Shown here piece after piece: positions 1-8,895 of a DNA stretch of 64,000 bases. How positions within the stretch are numbered: the stretch's first letter is position 1; each line of letters starts with the position of its first letter. Source of the DNA: Burkholderia lata (GTDB taxonomy: Bacteria; Pseudomonadota; Gammaproteobacteria; Burkholderiales; Burkholderiaceae). Location of the stretch: NCBI RefSeq assembly GCF_902499335.1, contig NZ_CABVQK010000009.1:248001-312000 (forward strand), given 5' to 3'. The notes under the pieces are model-generated. The model saw only the letters and a program-made list of their open reading frames with translations, was not told the DNA's origin and did not search any database. The position numbers were made by a program, and so were the translations under genes.

Positions 1-757
1 GCGCACCGGCACCCAGGCCGCATCGCTCGAGGAAACGGCCGCGAGCATGGAGGAGCTGACGGCGACCGTCCGGCAGAACACCGACAGCGCACGCGCGGCG
101 AGCGCGCTGGCCGACGCGGCACTCGAGGCGACGAGCCATGGCGGCGGCGTGGTCGACAGCGTGATCGACCGGATGCGCGGCATCGCGCAAAGCTCGGGGC
201 GGATCGCGGAGATCATCTCGGTGATCGACGGCATCGCGTTCCAGACCAACATCCTCGCGCTGAACGCGGCAGTGGAAGCCGCACGCGCCGGCGAACAGGG
301 GCGCGGCTTCGCGGTCGTCGCGGGCGAAGTGCGCTCGCTCGCGCAGCGCAGCGCGCAATCGGCGAAGGAGATCAAGGCGCTGATCGAGGATTCGGTCGCG
401 CAGATCAACGGCGGCGCGGAGCTTGTCGAGCGTGCCGGCGACGCGATGCGGACGGTGTCGGCATCGATCACGCGCGTCGTGCAGACGATGTCCGAGATCA
501 CCGCGGCGTCGGTCGAGCAGAGCGTCGGGATCGAGCAGGTGAACCAGGCCGTTACGCAGATGGATCAGCTCACGCAGCAGAACGCGGCGCTGGTGGAGGA
601 GGTCGCGGCGGCGGCCGCGTCGCTGAACGACCAGACCGCGCACCTGATGCAGGCGGTGTCGGTGTTCGAGCTGGGCGATGGGCGTGCCGCACGCGGCGAA
701 CGTGCGGCACTGTCGTTCGCCGACGCGGGTTACGCGCCGGCCGGCAGCGCCGCGTAG
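1..757 (+). CDS. Methyl-accepting chemotaxis protein, C-terminal part (gene begins before the window)
   Basis: The open frame runs in from the left edge (codons in phase from base 2) and ends with TAG at 757. Visible is the cytoplasmic signalling domain: the hairpin-tip core with [20 protein letters not shown] and the following [17 protein letters not shown] is nearly invariant among chemoreceptors and is where CheA and CheW bind. Heptad-rich helices lie on both sides. The C-terminus has no CheR-binding pentapeptide of the NWETF type. The ligand-binding and membrane part is outside the window, so the stimulus cannot be named. Its last 28 bases overlap the end of the convergent epimerase gene. 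Confidence 0.95.
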   Translation, partial: RTGTQAASLEETAASMEELTATVRQNTDSARAASALADAALEATSHGGGVVDSVIDRMRGIAQSSGRIAEIISVIDGIAFQTNILALNAAVEAARAGEQGRGFAVVAGEVRSLAQRSAQSAKEIKALIEDSVAQINGGAELVERAGDAMRTVSASITRVVQTMSEITAASVEQSVGIEQVNQAVTQMDQLTQQNAALVEEVAAAAASLNDQTAHLMQAVSVFELGDGRAARGERAALSFADAGYAPAGSAA

Positions 758-1839
758 GCGGTCGCGAGGTGGTAGGGCGTCGTCGACGGCATGTCGGCGC
801 GCGACACCTGCCCGTCAGCCGTCTTGCACTCGAACCAGCCGCGCGGATGCAGGAAGCGCGCGGCGAAGCGTTCGCTCTGCCGCGCGAGCGGCGCGGAGGC
901 CGGTGTGCCGCCGTGCGTCGCGAGCGCGCGCAGGTACTCGGTCTGCGCCCAGATCCGCTGCGTGCCGTCGATACATGCGCCTTGCGCGTCGAGCGCCGCG
1001 CAGACGCCGCCCGTCTGCGGGTCGACGCCGTATTGCTCCGCGAACGCGTACGCGCGCGCCAGCGCGCCGGGGAGCCCGGTCTGCGCAAGACGCGCGCCGG
1101 CCGCATCGACCAGATAGAACCACTCGAACTGATGGCCGGGCTCGAAACGGTTGTCGGCCGCGCCGAGCGGCAGCTCGGCCACGCAGCCGGTCGCCGCGTC
1201 GACGAACGTGCGCTCGACGGCCTGCGCGGTGTGCGCGAGTGCGTCGTCGAATGCCGCATCGCCGAATGCATCGGCCGCCGCGAGCCACGCTTCGGTCAGG
1301 TGCATCAGCGGATTCTGCAGCGCCCCGCTGCCGGATGACGAGAAATCGGCGTGGCGCGCCGCATCGAGCAGCGCGTCGCCGGGGCTCGGCGCGAAACGGT
1401 CCTGAATCAGCGCGGCGGTCTCCTCGGCCGCCTGGCGCGCGGCGGTGTCACCCGACGCCGCATACCACGCGGCGCACGCGAAGACGATGAAGGCGTGCGT
1501 GTAGAGATCCTTGGTCGTGTCGAGCGGTGCGCCTTGCGCGTCGACGCTGTAGTTCCAGCCGCCGTGGCGCGGGTCGCGAAAGCGCCGGCCCAGCGCGTCG
1601 AACAGCGTGGCCGCGTGCGCGGTGTCGCCGGCCTGCGCGAACACGAACAGTTGCCGTGCGCAGGCCATGGCGCGATAACGGGTCACGGGCAGCGGCGCGT
1701 GGGTGGCCGGATCGACGGCTTCGAACGGCAGCTGTAATGTCTGGTCGAACCCTGAACCCCGCCAGATCGGCAAGACGACGTGCGCGAAATGGTGGCGCAG
1801 CTGGGCGGCCTGGGCGGAAGCGGAGTCGGAAACGGACAT
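730..1839 (-). CDS. AGE-family epimerase/isomerase (N-acylglucosamine 2-epimerase fold)
   Basis: 369 residues. The (alpha/alpha)6-barrel family signatures are visible: GGWNYS near residue 125, HLTEAWLAA in the middle, GHQFEW (a catalytic-histidine region) and a final [10 protein letters not shown]. Known members interconvert N-acylglucosamine and N-acylmannosamine or isomerise mannose and fructose; the substrate here cannot be decided from sequence. The frame stays open upstream, but the ATG at 1839 starts the conserved part and sits about 115 bases from the divergent MgtC-like gene. The 3' end overlaps the chemoreceptor gene by 28 bases, tail to tail. Confidence 0.88.
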   Translation of the reverse strand: MSVSDSASAQAAQLRHHFAHVVLPIWRGSGFDQTLQLPFEAVDPATHAPLPVTRYRAMACARQLFVFAQAGDTAHAATLFDALGRRFRDPRHGGWNYSVDAQGAPLDTTKDLYTHAFIVFACAAWYAASGDTAARQAAEETAALIQDRFAPSPGDALLDAARHADFSSSGSGALQNPLMHLTEAWLAAADAFGDAAFDDALAHTAQAVERTFVDAATGCVAELPLGAADNRFEPGHQFEWFYLVDAAGARLAQTGLPGALARAYAFAEQYGVDPQTGGVCAALDAQGACIDGTQRIWAQTEYLRALATHGGTPASAPLARQSERFAARFLHPRGWFECKTADGQVSRADMPSTTPYHLATAYAALPAGA

Positions 1840-1953
1840 GACGGGGTTGAGCGCTGGGTTCGAAACGTGTCGGCGCGGCCCGGAGGATCGGCGCGGCCGG
1901 GGCCAAGGATAAAACATTCCGCACGGCCGGCACCAAAAAAGGAGATAAATCGC

Positions 1954-2652
1954 ATGCTGAGCAACCTGGAACTCGTGATGCGGCTCGTTCTCGCGGCGGC
2001 CCTCGGCAGCGTCATCGGCTTCGAACGCGAGCGCCTGTCGTGGGCGGCCGGCCTGCGCACGCACATGCTCGTCTGTGTCGGTTCGACGCTGATCATGATC
2101 GTGTCGGCATTCGGGTTCGCCGATGTGCTCGGCAGCAGCGAGCACATCGTGCTCGATCCGTCGCGGATCGCCGCGCAGGTCGTGTCGGGCATCGGTTTCC
2201 TCGGCGCGGGCTCGATCCTGCTGCGCGGCGAGATCGTGCGCGGGCTGACGACCGCCGCGAGCCTGTGGTCGGTCGCCGCGATCGGCCTCGCGGTGGGCGG
2301 CGGGCTCTACGTCGCGTCGATTTCGGCGACGATCATCATCCTGATCATCCTGGCCGGCATCAAGCCGCTGGAGCGGCGCTACTTCACGGTGCGCCAGCGG
2401 CGCCAGCTCGCGCTGACGGTCGTGAGCGGCACGCTGAACTTCGATTCGCTGCACGCGGCGCTCGGCCCGGACAGTGCGCGCGTGAAGCAGTTCATCGTGC
2501 AGCGCGCCGACGACACGGGCGAGCACGACGAGGTGCGCATCGCGCTCGCGCGGGTGTCGGCACTCGAATACCAGGCGATCTGCGACAAGCTGCGCGCGCT
2601 GAAGGGCGTTACGCGTTTCGAAGAGGGCAACGGGCTGTCGGGCGACGAATAG
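1954..2652 (+). CDS. MgtC/SapB family inner-membrane protein
   Basis: 232 residues. The MgtC/SapB domain is clear in the first 150 residues: GFERERLSWAAGLRTHMLV, then RIAAQVVSGIGFLGAG and VRGLTTAASLWSVAAIGLA, forming about five membrane segments. A soluble, ACT-like C-terminal region follows. MgtC proteins help bacteria cope with low magnesium and modulate membrane energetics, known in Salmonella and mycobacteria; the role here is inferred from family only. Start chosen at the ATG at 1954 because an AAAAGGAGA ribosome site lies 8-17 bases upstream and the domain begins immediately. No magnesium transporter lies nearby. Confidence 0.9.
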   Translation: MLSNLELVMRLVLAAALGSVIGFERERLSWAAGLRTHMLVCVGSTLIMIVSAFGFADVLGSSEHIVLDPSRIAAQVVSGIGFLGAGSILLRGEIVRGLTTAASLWSVAAIGLAVGGGLYVASISATIIILIILAGIKPLERRYFTVRQRRQLALTVVSGTLNFDSLHAALGPDSARVKQFIVQRADDTGEHDEVRIALARVSALEYQAICDKLRALKGVTRFEEGNGLSGDE

Positions 2653-2742
2653 GCTGAATCGGCAACGCGGCATGCGACAATGCCCGACCAGATTCCGTTC
2701 GACATCCGGTTCCGCGCTTGCGGGCCCCGCCATCCGATTTCC

Positions 2743-4248
2743 ATGACCGAATCCGTTTCCTCGCCTCGCTCCCGTTCCCGTTCCAATCGTTCGTCGGCCC
2801 GTTCGCGCCAGCGCTCGGCTGCTGCCGCGGGCAGTACGTCAGCGAGGGCGACAGCACGGTCCGGCAGTGCGCCGGCCGACGCGTCGCGGGACGAACGGAC
2901 GCTCGACCTGTTCGGCGATCCGGTGCTCGAGCCGGGCGAGCGCGCACCGGCTGCGGCGCGCGACGAAGCGGGCATGCAAGCCGATGCGGCGGTCGATGTC
3001 GCGGACGATGTGGCCTCCGGGCGGCAGGCCGCGCTGGACGGGTTCAATGCGCCGGAAGGTGTGCCCGCGGCAGGACATGTGGAAGCAGCGGAAGGTGCTG
3101 TGACGCAGGACGTCGCGAAGGTGGCACACGGTGTTTCGGCGCCTGAAGTTGGGGAAGTTGCAAACGCCGATGTCGTGCCGGCTTCTGGCGGCGCTGCAAT
3201 CGGGGCAGGCGATGTTCCCCTGGCCGATGGCGTGGCTCCGAAGTTCGCCGAGGTGCCTGCGGTCGACGGCGCCACGATGGCGGCGACCAAGCTGCAAGCG
3301 GCCGATGGTGCTGCGGCGAAGGCGAGCGAATCGCAAGCGGCTGGTGGTGAAGTCGAGAAGGCTGTTGTCGCCGCCGCTGCCGTCAAATCCCGCGAAGGGC
3401 GAGCTTCCGGCGATGCCGCGAAGGAGCGTCGTGCGTCGTCGAGCGGTAAACGCCGGGCGGCTGCGGGTGCAAGCGACGCGACAGCGGAGCAATCCGCGCC
3501 GGTCGTGACGAGCGCCGACACGGCGCTGGAAGCGGCTGGGTCGAGCCCCGCGCTGGACGCGGTGTCGGCGGTCGAGCCGCAGACGCCGGCGCAGCCGGCC
3601 AAGCCGGTGATTGCTGCGAACGCCGCGAACGCCGCGAACCCCGCGAACCCCGCGAACCCCGCGAACCCCGCGAACCCCGCGAACCCCGCGAACCCCGCGA
3701 ACCCCGCGAACACCGCGAACACCGCGAACACCGCGAACACCGCGAACACCGCGAAGGCCCACGACGCCGCACCGCAGGCCGGCGCCACCGTATCCCCGGT
3801 CACGCAGCCGACGGCTTCCGCTGCCTCCTTTGTCACGAAGCCGTCGGCGGAGCGCATGCAACCGGCCGCGCCGGCCTTCGATCCGGATACGCACCTGCGC
3901 CCGCTGACCGACCGGCTCGCCGCCCTGCAGGCCGACGTGGACGGCCTGACGCGCGCGGCCGATCGCGAGATGCGCCGCGTCAACCGCCTGCTGCTGGCGT
4001 TGGCCGTCGTCGCGCTGGTCGGGCTTGTCGCGCTGGTGATGCAAACGCGGCAGATTGCGCACCTGAAGCAGGACGTGGCCACGAAGCAGCAGCGGATCGA
4101 TCGCTTCGCGGCCGATCTGTCGACGCAGCAGGCAACGCTGATGACGCTCGAGGAGCATCACGAAGCGCTGCTGTCGCAAGTCGACCGGCTTCAGCGCAAC
4201 GCGAATCGCGAGGCGGCCGTCGCGAAGCGTGCTCGCCGCACGCGTTAA
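2743..4248 (+). CDS. Hypothetical membrane protein with Ala-Asn-Pro/Thr tandem repeat and C-terminal coiled coil
   Basis: 501 residues from the ATG at 2743; an in-frame ATG at 2680 is possible but gives an unlikely N-terminus. The order is: Ser/Arg-rich start, a long low-complexity Ala-rich stretch, fifteen 3-residue repeats (ANA x2, ANP x8, ANT x5) at residues 292-336, one predicted membrane helix at about 416-433, and a C-terminal heptad-rich segment (HLKQDVATKQQRIDRFAADL onward). The basic, disordered N-terminal part would face the cytoplasm. I do not recognise the family. The transcript probably continues from the MgtC-like gene (90-base gap). Confidence 0.7.
   Translation: MTESVSSPRSRSRSNRSSARSRQRSAAAAGSTSARATARSGSAPADASRDERTLDLFGDPVLEPGERAPAAARDEAGMQADAAVDVADDVASGRQAALDGFNAPEGVPAAGHVEAAEGAVTQDVAKVAHGVSAPEVGEVANADVVPASGGAAIGAGDVPLADGVAPKFAEVPAVDGATMAATKLQAADGAAAKASESQAAGGEVEKAVVAAAAVKSREGRASGDAAKERRASSSGKRRAAAGASDATAEQSAPVVTSADTALEAAGSSPALDAVSAVEPQTPAQPAKPVIAANAANAANPANPANPANPANPANPANPANPANTANTANTANTANTAKAHDAAPQAGATVSPVTQPTASAASFVTKPSAERMQPAAPAFDPDTHLRPLTDRLAALQADVDGLTRAADREMRRVNRLLLALAVVALVGLVALVMQTRQIAHLKQDVATKQQRIDRFAADLSTQQATLMTLEEHHEALLSQVDRLQRNANREAAVAKRARRTR
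3616..3750 (+). repeat. In-frame 9-bp tandem array, 15 copies
   Basis: Fifteen 9-base units inside the 2743-4248 gene: two GCGAACGCC, eight GCGAACCCC, then five GCGAACACC. Being 9 bases long, gain or loss of units keeps the frame. The three variants sit in contiguous blocks, which suggests local expansion by slippage. Confidence 0.95.
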
Positions 4249-4357
4249 TTGTTTCGACCCTATCCCGGGAGCCCGACGGAGCAAGGATCGCCGTTCTATC
4301 TCGGTGATCGGCCGTTGCGCGCATGCGGCAAACTGATGCGGCACGCTGGCAGAGTTC

Positions 4358-4369
4358 AGGGAAAACCCT
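4358..4369 (+). promoter_or_regulatory. AGGGAAAACCCT element, copy 1
   Basis: A 12-base element with inverted AGGG/CCCT half-sites around AAAA. It lies directly upstream of a good -10 hexamer (TAGAAT, 4370-4375) for the small gene at 4424. A second copy starts 30 bases downstream and a third lies before the small gene at 15481. The regulator is unknown. Confidence 0.6.
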
Positions 4370-4387
4370 TAGAATGGTGTCCATCTA

Positions 4388-4399
4388 AGGGAAAACCCT
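4388..4399 (+). promoter_or_regulatory. AGGGAAAACCCT element, copy 2
   Basis: Exact repeat of the 12-base element 30 bases (about three helical turns) after copy 1. It would fall just after the transcription start predicted from TAGAAT and 25 bases before the ATG at 4424. This placement would suit a repressor blocking initiation (inference). Confidence 0.6.
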
Positions 4400-4423
4400 A
4401 GTCACATCTGTCAGGAGTCTCAC

Positions 4424-4579
4424 ATGAGCTTCATCCTCGCCCTGCTGCAAAAGATCGACGACCTTTTCGTGTCTCCGCACCTGCCGCTCGACGCCGAATA
4501 CTCGTACGCTGCGCGCCGTGCCGAAGCCGAGCGCGTGCGCCGTGCGCACCTCGTGCCGATCGTCCTGTACCGTCGCTGA
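4424..4579 (+). CDS. Small hypothetical protein, 51 residues
   Basis: Starts MSFILALLQKIDDLFVSPHL and ends in a basic tail (RRAHLVPIVLYRR). A strong TCAGGAG ribosome site ends 7 bases before the ATG. The N-terminal 15 residues could form an amphipathic helix; no signal peptide or known motif is visible. The size and ALLQKIDDLF start recall the small DUF3563-type proteins of Burkholderiales, but I cannot confirm membership. The gene stands alone, preceded by two AGGGAAAACCCT elements flanking a -10 box, and its stop codon lies in the first unit of an 8-base repeat array. Confidence 0.7.
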   Translation: MSFILALLQKIDDLFVSPHLPLDAEYSYAARRAEAERVRRAHLVPIVLYRR

Positions 4580-4626
4580 TTCGCTGATTCGCTGATTCGC
4601 TGATTCGCTGATTCGCTGATTCGCTG
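4574..4626 (+). repeat. 8-bp tandem array (CGCTGATT), 6.6 copies
   Basis: Perfect CGCTGATT units. The first unit contains the TGA stop of the 51-residue protein, so copy-number changes alter only the 3' untranslated region. Confidence 0.95.
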
Positions 4627-4736
4627 TCAGCGCGGCGCTCGCCGTACCTGCCTGCCCGCTTTCCGCCGCCGCATCGCGCGCCGGTGCGACCGTCCCGCTA
4701 CACTGGAAGTCCGATTCCGTTCACGGTGACCGGGCC

Positions 4737-5216
4737 ATGCTGCAGATGCGGCCGATGACGGCCAGCGAATTCCACGCGTACCGCACGCGAGCCATCGACG
4801 GCTACGCGAGCGATCTCGTTTCATCCGGACAAAATGCTGTCGAAGACGCGGCCAGCCGGGCGCGCGCCTGCTTCGACACGCTGCTGCCGGACGGCCTGCG
4901 TACCTCCGGCCAGACCTTCGTCGTGCTCGTCGACGGCGCCAGCGGCGACGCGGTGGGCGACCTCTGGTATGCGATCGTGCCCGAAGGGCCGAACCGCACG
5001 CTGTTCATCTACGACCTCGACATCGTCCCGTCCCGGCGCCGCCAGGGCTGGGCCACGCGTACGCTTGACGCACTCGATGCCGAGGCACGCCGGTACGGTG
5101 TCACCGAGATCGGGCTGTCGGTGTTCAATCACAACGCGGCAGCCCGCGCGCTGTATCGGGCGTGCGGCTTCGCGCCGATCACGACGACCTTGATCAAGCC
5201 GGTCATTTCGGACTGA
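4737..5216 (+). CDS. GNAT-family N-acetyltransferase
   Basis: 159 residues. The GNAT core is in the C-terminal half: IYDLDIVPSRRRQGWATRTL is the acetyl-CoA pyrophosphate-binding loop (R/Q-x-x-G-x-A type), followed by EIGLSVFNHNAAARALYRACGF, the usual strand-turn-helix near the C-terminus. The acceptor substrate cannot be read from sequence. ATGs at 4737 and 4746 are both possible; neither has a strong ribosome site. It stands alone between two tandem-repeat regions. Confidence 0.88.
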   Translation: MLQMRPMTASEFHAYRTRAIDGYASDLVSSGQNAVEDAASRARACFDTLLPDGLRTSGQTFVVLVDGASGDAVGDLWYAIVPEGPNRTLFIYDLDIVPSRRRQGWATRTLDALDAEARRYGVTEIGLSVFNHNAAARALYRACGFAPITTTLIKPVISD

Positions 5217-5312
5217 ATCCACCGGCCGGTGCCGCGTCCTCATGCGCTGGCGATTCGACTCGCCGTGACTGGCCAACACCGCCGACCTCACGATCCTTCC
5301 TGTTCGCCAAGC

Positions 5313-5344
5313 GCCAAGCCGCCAAGCCGCCAAGCCGCCAAGCC
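5313..5344 (+). repeat. 8-bp tandem array (GCCAAGCC), 4 copies
   Basis: Four perfect 8-base units, preceded by a 7-base variant (GCCAAGC) and followed by a decayed unit (GTCAATCC). Confidence 0.9.
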
Positions 5345-5352
5345 GTCAATCC

Positions 5353-5415
5353 GCCGAACGCCGAACGCCGAACGCCGAACGCCGAACGCCGAACGCCGAA
5401 CGCCGAACGCCGAAC
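5353..5415 (+). repeat. 7-bp tandem array (GCCGAAC), 9 copies
   Basis: Nine perfect heptamers. Heptamer periodicity is out of phase with codons and suggests noncoding slippage. Confidence 0.95.
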
Positions 5416-5460
5416 GGCCATCCGGCCGTTCGGCAATCGTCGCCGGCAATCGTCGCCGAC

Positions 5461-5538
5461 ACACGCCACCGACACACGTCACCGACACACGTCACCGACA
5501 CACGTCACCGACACACGTCACCGACACACGTCACCGCG
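5461..5538 (+). repeat. 13-bp tandem array (ACACGTCACCGAC), 6 copies
   Basis: Six 13-base units, the first with one mismatch and the last degraded at its end. The last unit supplies the stop codon and final codons of the copper ATPase gene on the other strand (stop at 5531-5533). Confidence 0.93.
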
Positions 5539-8500
5539 CGCGCCCCTTCCATCTCCGCAACAGCAACGCGTTGGTCACGACGCTGACGCTGGAAAACGCC
5601 ATCGCCGCGCCCGCGATCACCGGGTTCAGCCAGCCGAGCGCCGCGAGCGGCACGCCGACCAGGTTGTAGACGAACGCCCAGAACAGGTTCTGCTGGATCT
5701 TCCGGTATGTGCGTCGGGAGATGTCGATCGCGTCGGCGACGAGCGCCGGGTCGCCGCGCATCAGCGTGATGCCGGCCGTGTGCATCGCGACGTCCGTGCC
5801 GGTCGCCATCGCGATGCCGACATCGGCCGCGGCGAGCGCCGGCGCGTCGTTGATCCCGTCGCCGACCATCGCGACGATCCCGCCGTGCGTGCGCTTCAGC
5901 TCGGCGACGACGCGCGCCTTGTCGTCGGGCAGCACCTGCGCATGCACCTCGCCGATGCCGAGCGACGCCGCGACGGCTGCCGCGCTGCCGCGGTTGTCAC
6001 CCGTCACGAGCACGCTGGCGACGCCGCGCGCCGACAGCGCCGCGATCGCGTCGCGGGCGCCCGGTTTCACGGTGTCGCCGAAGGCGATCAGCGCGAGCAA
6101 CGCGCGCGGCGCATCGGCGCGCATCAGCCACGAAATCGTGTTCCCCGCACGTTCAAGCTCAGCCGCGCGGGCGTCGAGCGCGGGCGGTACCGCGATGCCG
6201 AGTTCGTCGCGCCAGCGCGTGCTGCCGAGCGCGAGCAACTGCCCGCCGACGCGCGCTTCCACGCCGCGTCCTGCCACCGCGCGCGCATCGGCCGCGACGG
6301 CCGACGGCACCGCATTGCCACGCGCGGCCACGTCGGCGTCGTGCGCGGCGACCACGGCGCGCGCGAGCGGATGGTCGCTCTGACGCTGCACCGCTGCCGC
6401 AAGCGCGAGCGCTTCGTCATGCGCCACACCGACCGCTTCGAACGCCGTCACGGACGGTTTGCCTTCGGTCAGCGTGCCGGTCTTGTCGAACGCGATCACG
6501 GTCGTGCGCTGCGCGAGTTCGAGCGCCTGCGCATCCTTGATCAGCACACCGTGCCGGGCTGCGACGCCCGTGCCGGCCATGATCGCGGCGGGCGTCGCGA
6601 GGCCGAGCGCGCACGGGCACGCGATGACGAGCACCGCGACCGCGTTGAGGATGGCGGTTTCCGTCCCGGCGCCGGCGATCAGCCAGCCGACCAGCGTCAG
6701 CAACGCGATGCCGAGGATCGCGGGCACGAACACCTCGCTCACGCGATCGACGAGCCGCTGGATCGGCGCCTTCTCGGCCTGTGCGGATTCGACGAGGCGG
6801 ATGATGCGCGCGAGCGTCGTCTCCGCGCCGATCGCGGTGGTTTCGACGACGAGCGCGCCTTCGCCGTTGATCGAGCCGGCCGTGACGGCGTCGCCGTCGT
6901 CCTTCGGCACCGGCAGGCTTTCGCCGGTGATCAGCGATTCGTCGATGTGCGAGCGGCCCGACACGATCCGGCCGTCGACCGGCACGCGCTCGCCGGGTCG
7001 GATGCTGACGCGCGTGCCGACGCGCACCTGCGCCAGCGGCAGGTCACGCTCGACGCCGTGCTCGACGACGCGCGCCCGGTCGGGCCGCAGCGCGTTCAGC
7101 GCGCGGATCGCGTCGGTGGTCTGGCGCTTCGCGCGCGATTCGAGCCATTTGCCGAAGCGCACCAGCGTGACGATGACGGCCGACGCCTCGAAATACAGGT
7201 GGCCGGGATGCGCGGGGTCGCGCAGCAGCATCCACAGGCTCAGCCCGTACGCGGCCGACGTGCCGAGCGCGACGAGCAGATCCATGTTGCCGGTGCGCGC
7301 CTTCACCGCATGCCAGGCTGCGCGATAGAAGCGTGCGCCGAAGCCGAACTGGACGATCGACGCGAGCACGAGCTGGAGCCAGCCGGGCAGCATCAGGTCG
7401 ACACCGAACGGCGCGACGAGCATCGGCGCGACGAGCGGCGCGCTCAGCACGGCGGCCCCGATGACGAGATTGCGTTCGCGAATCGCTTCGCGGCGCTTGC
7501 GGGCATCGGGATCCTGCGCGGGGCCGGCCGGTTGTGCGTCGACGCCGGCCAGCGCACCGGCCGATGACGCGGCGGCGAGCGACGCGCGGTAGCCGGCGGT
7601 GGTGACGGCCGCGATCAGCGTGGCGGCGTCGAGCGTGCTGGCGCCGTGCACCGATGCGCGCTCGGTCGCGAGGTTGACGGTAGCGCGCGCGACGCCCGGC
7701 ACGGCCGCCAGCGCCTTTTCGACGCGGCCGGCGCAGGACGCGCAGGTCATCCCGCCGATGTCGAGTTCGAGATCGGCGGGGGCGGCTGCCGGCGGGATCG
7801 CCGCGCCGGCAACCGGTGTCGCGCCATAACCGGCTTGTTTCACGGCTTCGGCGAGCCGTGCGGCGGTCACGTCGGGTGAGGCGTCGACGGTAGCCCGTTC
7901 GGTCGCGAGATTGACCGATGCGCGCGTGACACCGGGCACCTTCGCCAGTGCCTTTTCGACGCGCGACACACAGGACGCGCAGGTCATCCCGTCGATGTCG
8001 AGTTCGATGCTGGCCGGCGCGGCAGGCGAGGAAGGTGCGAACGCGGCGACGCCTGCATCCGTTACGGCCGGCGTCGCGCCGTAGCCGGCCTGTTTCACGG
8101 CTTCGGCGAGCTGCGCGGCGGAGACGTCGGGCGCGGCGTCGACGGTAGCCCGCTCGGTCGCGAGATTGACCGATGCGCGCGTGACACCCGGCACCTTCGT
8201 CAGTGTCTTTTCGACGCGCGACACGCACGACGCGCAGGTCATCCCGTCGATATCGAGTTCGATGATGGTGCTATCGGCCGGAAGCGGCCGGCTGGCAATG
8301 GAGGCGGCCGCGGCCGTCGGCGCGGGTGACGCTTCGACAGGATGCGCATGCGCCGTCGCGGCGCCTTCGAGCACCGGTGCGCGCACGGCGGCGCGGTAGC
8401 CGGCTGCGCTGGCCGCTTCGACGAGTTGTGCGGCTTCGACCGTTTCCTGCGCAGTCACCGTCGCCGCGTGCGCGTCGAGGTCGACCGTTGCATCGACGAC

Positions 8501-8614
8501 GCCCGGCACCGCGGCCAGCGCCCGTTGCACGCGGCCGGTGCAGCCGCCGCAATGCATGCCGTCGACGCTCAGTTCGATCGTGTGCAGCGCTGTGGAGGCA
8601 AGTGGTTCAGTCAT
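5531..8614 (-). CDS. copA: Copper-exporting P1B-type ATPase with four N-terminal metal-binding domains
   Basis: 1027 residues. Four HMA domains carry CxxC at about residues 22-25 (GMHCGGC), 127-130, 212-215 and 291-294 (GMTCASC each). The ATPase core follows: the CPC metal-site helix ([12 protein letters not shown]), phosphorylation motif DKTGTLTEG, the HP motif as SDHPLARA and hinge [10 protein letters not shown]. The enzyme pumps Cu(I) from cytoplasm to periplasm. Bacterial CopA usually has one or two HMA domains, so four is high; domains 2 and 3 are nearly identical. Start at 8614 follows a CAGGGA ribosome site; an ATG at 8641 is less likely. Regulation: a CueR-type promoter lies upstream. 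Confidence 0.96.
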   Translation of the reverse strand: MTEPLASTALHTIELSVDGMHCGGCTGRVQRALAAVPGVVDATVDLDAHAATVTAQETVEAAQLVEAASAAGYRAAVRAPVLEGAATAHAHPVEASPAPTAAAASIASRPLPADSTIIELDIDGMTCASCVSRVEKTLTKVPGVTRASVNLATERATVDAAPDVSAAQLAEAVKQAGYGATPAVTDAGVAAFAPSSPAAPASIELDIDGMTCASCVSRVEKALAKVPGVTRASVNLATERATVDASPDVTAARLAEAVKQAGYGATPVAGAAIPPAAAPADLELDIGGMTCASCAGRVEKALAAVPGVARATVNLATERASVHGASTLDAATLIAAVTTAGYRASLAAASSAGALAGVDAQPAGPAQDPDARKRREAIRERNLVIGAAVLSAPLVAPMLVAPFGVDLMLPGWLQLVLASIVQFGFGARFYRAAWHAVKARTGNMDLLVALGTSAAYGLSLWMLLRDPAHPGHLYFEASAVIVTLVRFGKWLESRAKRQTTDAIRALNALRPDRARVVEHGVERDLPLAQVRVGTRVSIRPGERVPVDGRIVSGRSHIDESLITGESLPVPKDDGDAVTAGSINGEGALVVETTAIGAETTLARIIRLVESAQAEKAPIQRLVDRVSEVFVPAILGIALLTLVGWLIAGAGTETAILNAVAVLVIACPCALGLATPAAIMAGTGVAARHGVLIKDAQALELAQRTTVIAFDKTGTLTEGKPSVTAFEAVGVAHDEALALAAAVQRQSDHPLARAVVAAHDADVAARGNAVPSAVAADARAVAGRGVEARVGGQLLALGSTRWRDELGIAVPPALDARAAELERAGNTISWLMRADAPRALLALIAFGDTVKPGARDAIAALSARGVASVLVTGDNRGSAAAVAASLGIGEVHAQVLPDDKARVVAELKRTHGGIVAMVGDGINDAPALAAADVGIAMATGTDVAMHTAGITLMRGDPALVADAIDISRRTYRKIQQNLFWAFVYNLVGVPLAALGWLNPVIAGAAMAFSSVSVVTNALLLRRWKGRAR

Positions 8615-8656
8615 GTCGGATTCCCTGAATGCGCGGCTCATGCCGAGAATGGTTCC

Positions 8657-8687
8657 AGTATCAACATTCCCATAATGGTAAGGTCAA
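8657..8687 (-). promoter_or_regulatory. CueR/MerR-type promoter of copA
   Basis: Read on the minus strand: -35 TTGACC (8682-8687), a 19-base spacer, and -10 GATACT (8657-8662). Inside the spacer lies the dyad ACCTTACC...GGGAATGT, close to the CueR consensus ACCTTCC-N6-GGAAGGT. A 19-20 base spacer is the hallmark of promoters that MerR-family activators untwist. No cueR gene lies in this window. Confidence 0.85.
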
Positions 8688-8895
8688 GCGCTTCGTGCAA
8701 AGGCAGGGAACTGACCGCTCGCGGAGCGTTGGCGATTTCCCTTTGAACGGAGCGGTCCTATGTGGGGCCGATGAAGGCGTACACCAGTTTTACGCTTTCT
8801 TTTGAAAGCGCGGCATGGCCGACACCAGATCGACGCAACATGCCGACTCAGGCGGTAAAATCCGACCCTCTATAAAAAAGGCGAGGGGCCACTCG

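Larger units (their letters stand above)
5217..5530. other. Intergenic region made largely of short tandem arrays
   Basis: About 310 bases between the GNAT gene and the end of the copper ATPase gene. Apart from roughly 90 bases after the GNAT stop, it consists of three different tandem arrays back to back (8, 7 and 13 bp units). I see no convincing terminator or gene here. Confidence 0.85.

Noticed and set aside
2839-4344. Open frame antisense to the ANP-repeat protein, giving GVR repeats
   Set aside because: The plus-strand product has a membrane helix and coiled coil; the GVR repeats simply mirror the 9-bp array.
5162-7567. Long open frame antisense to copA
   Set aside because: Runs through tandem repeats and copA; product is Arg/His/Asp-rich without domains.
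8615-8895. Search for a cueR gene beside copA
   Set aside because: No MerR-type reading frame is present in this interval on either strand.
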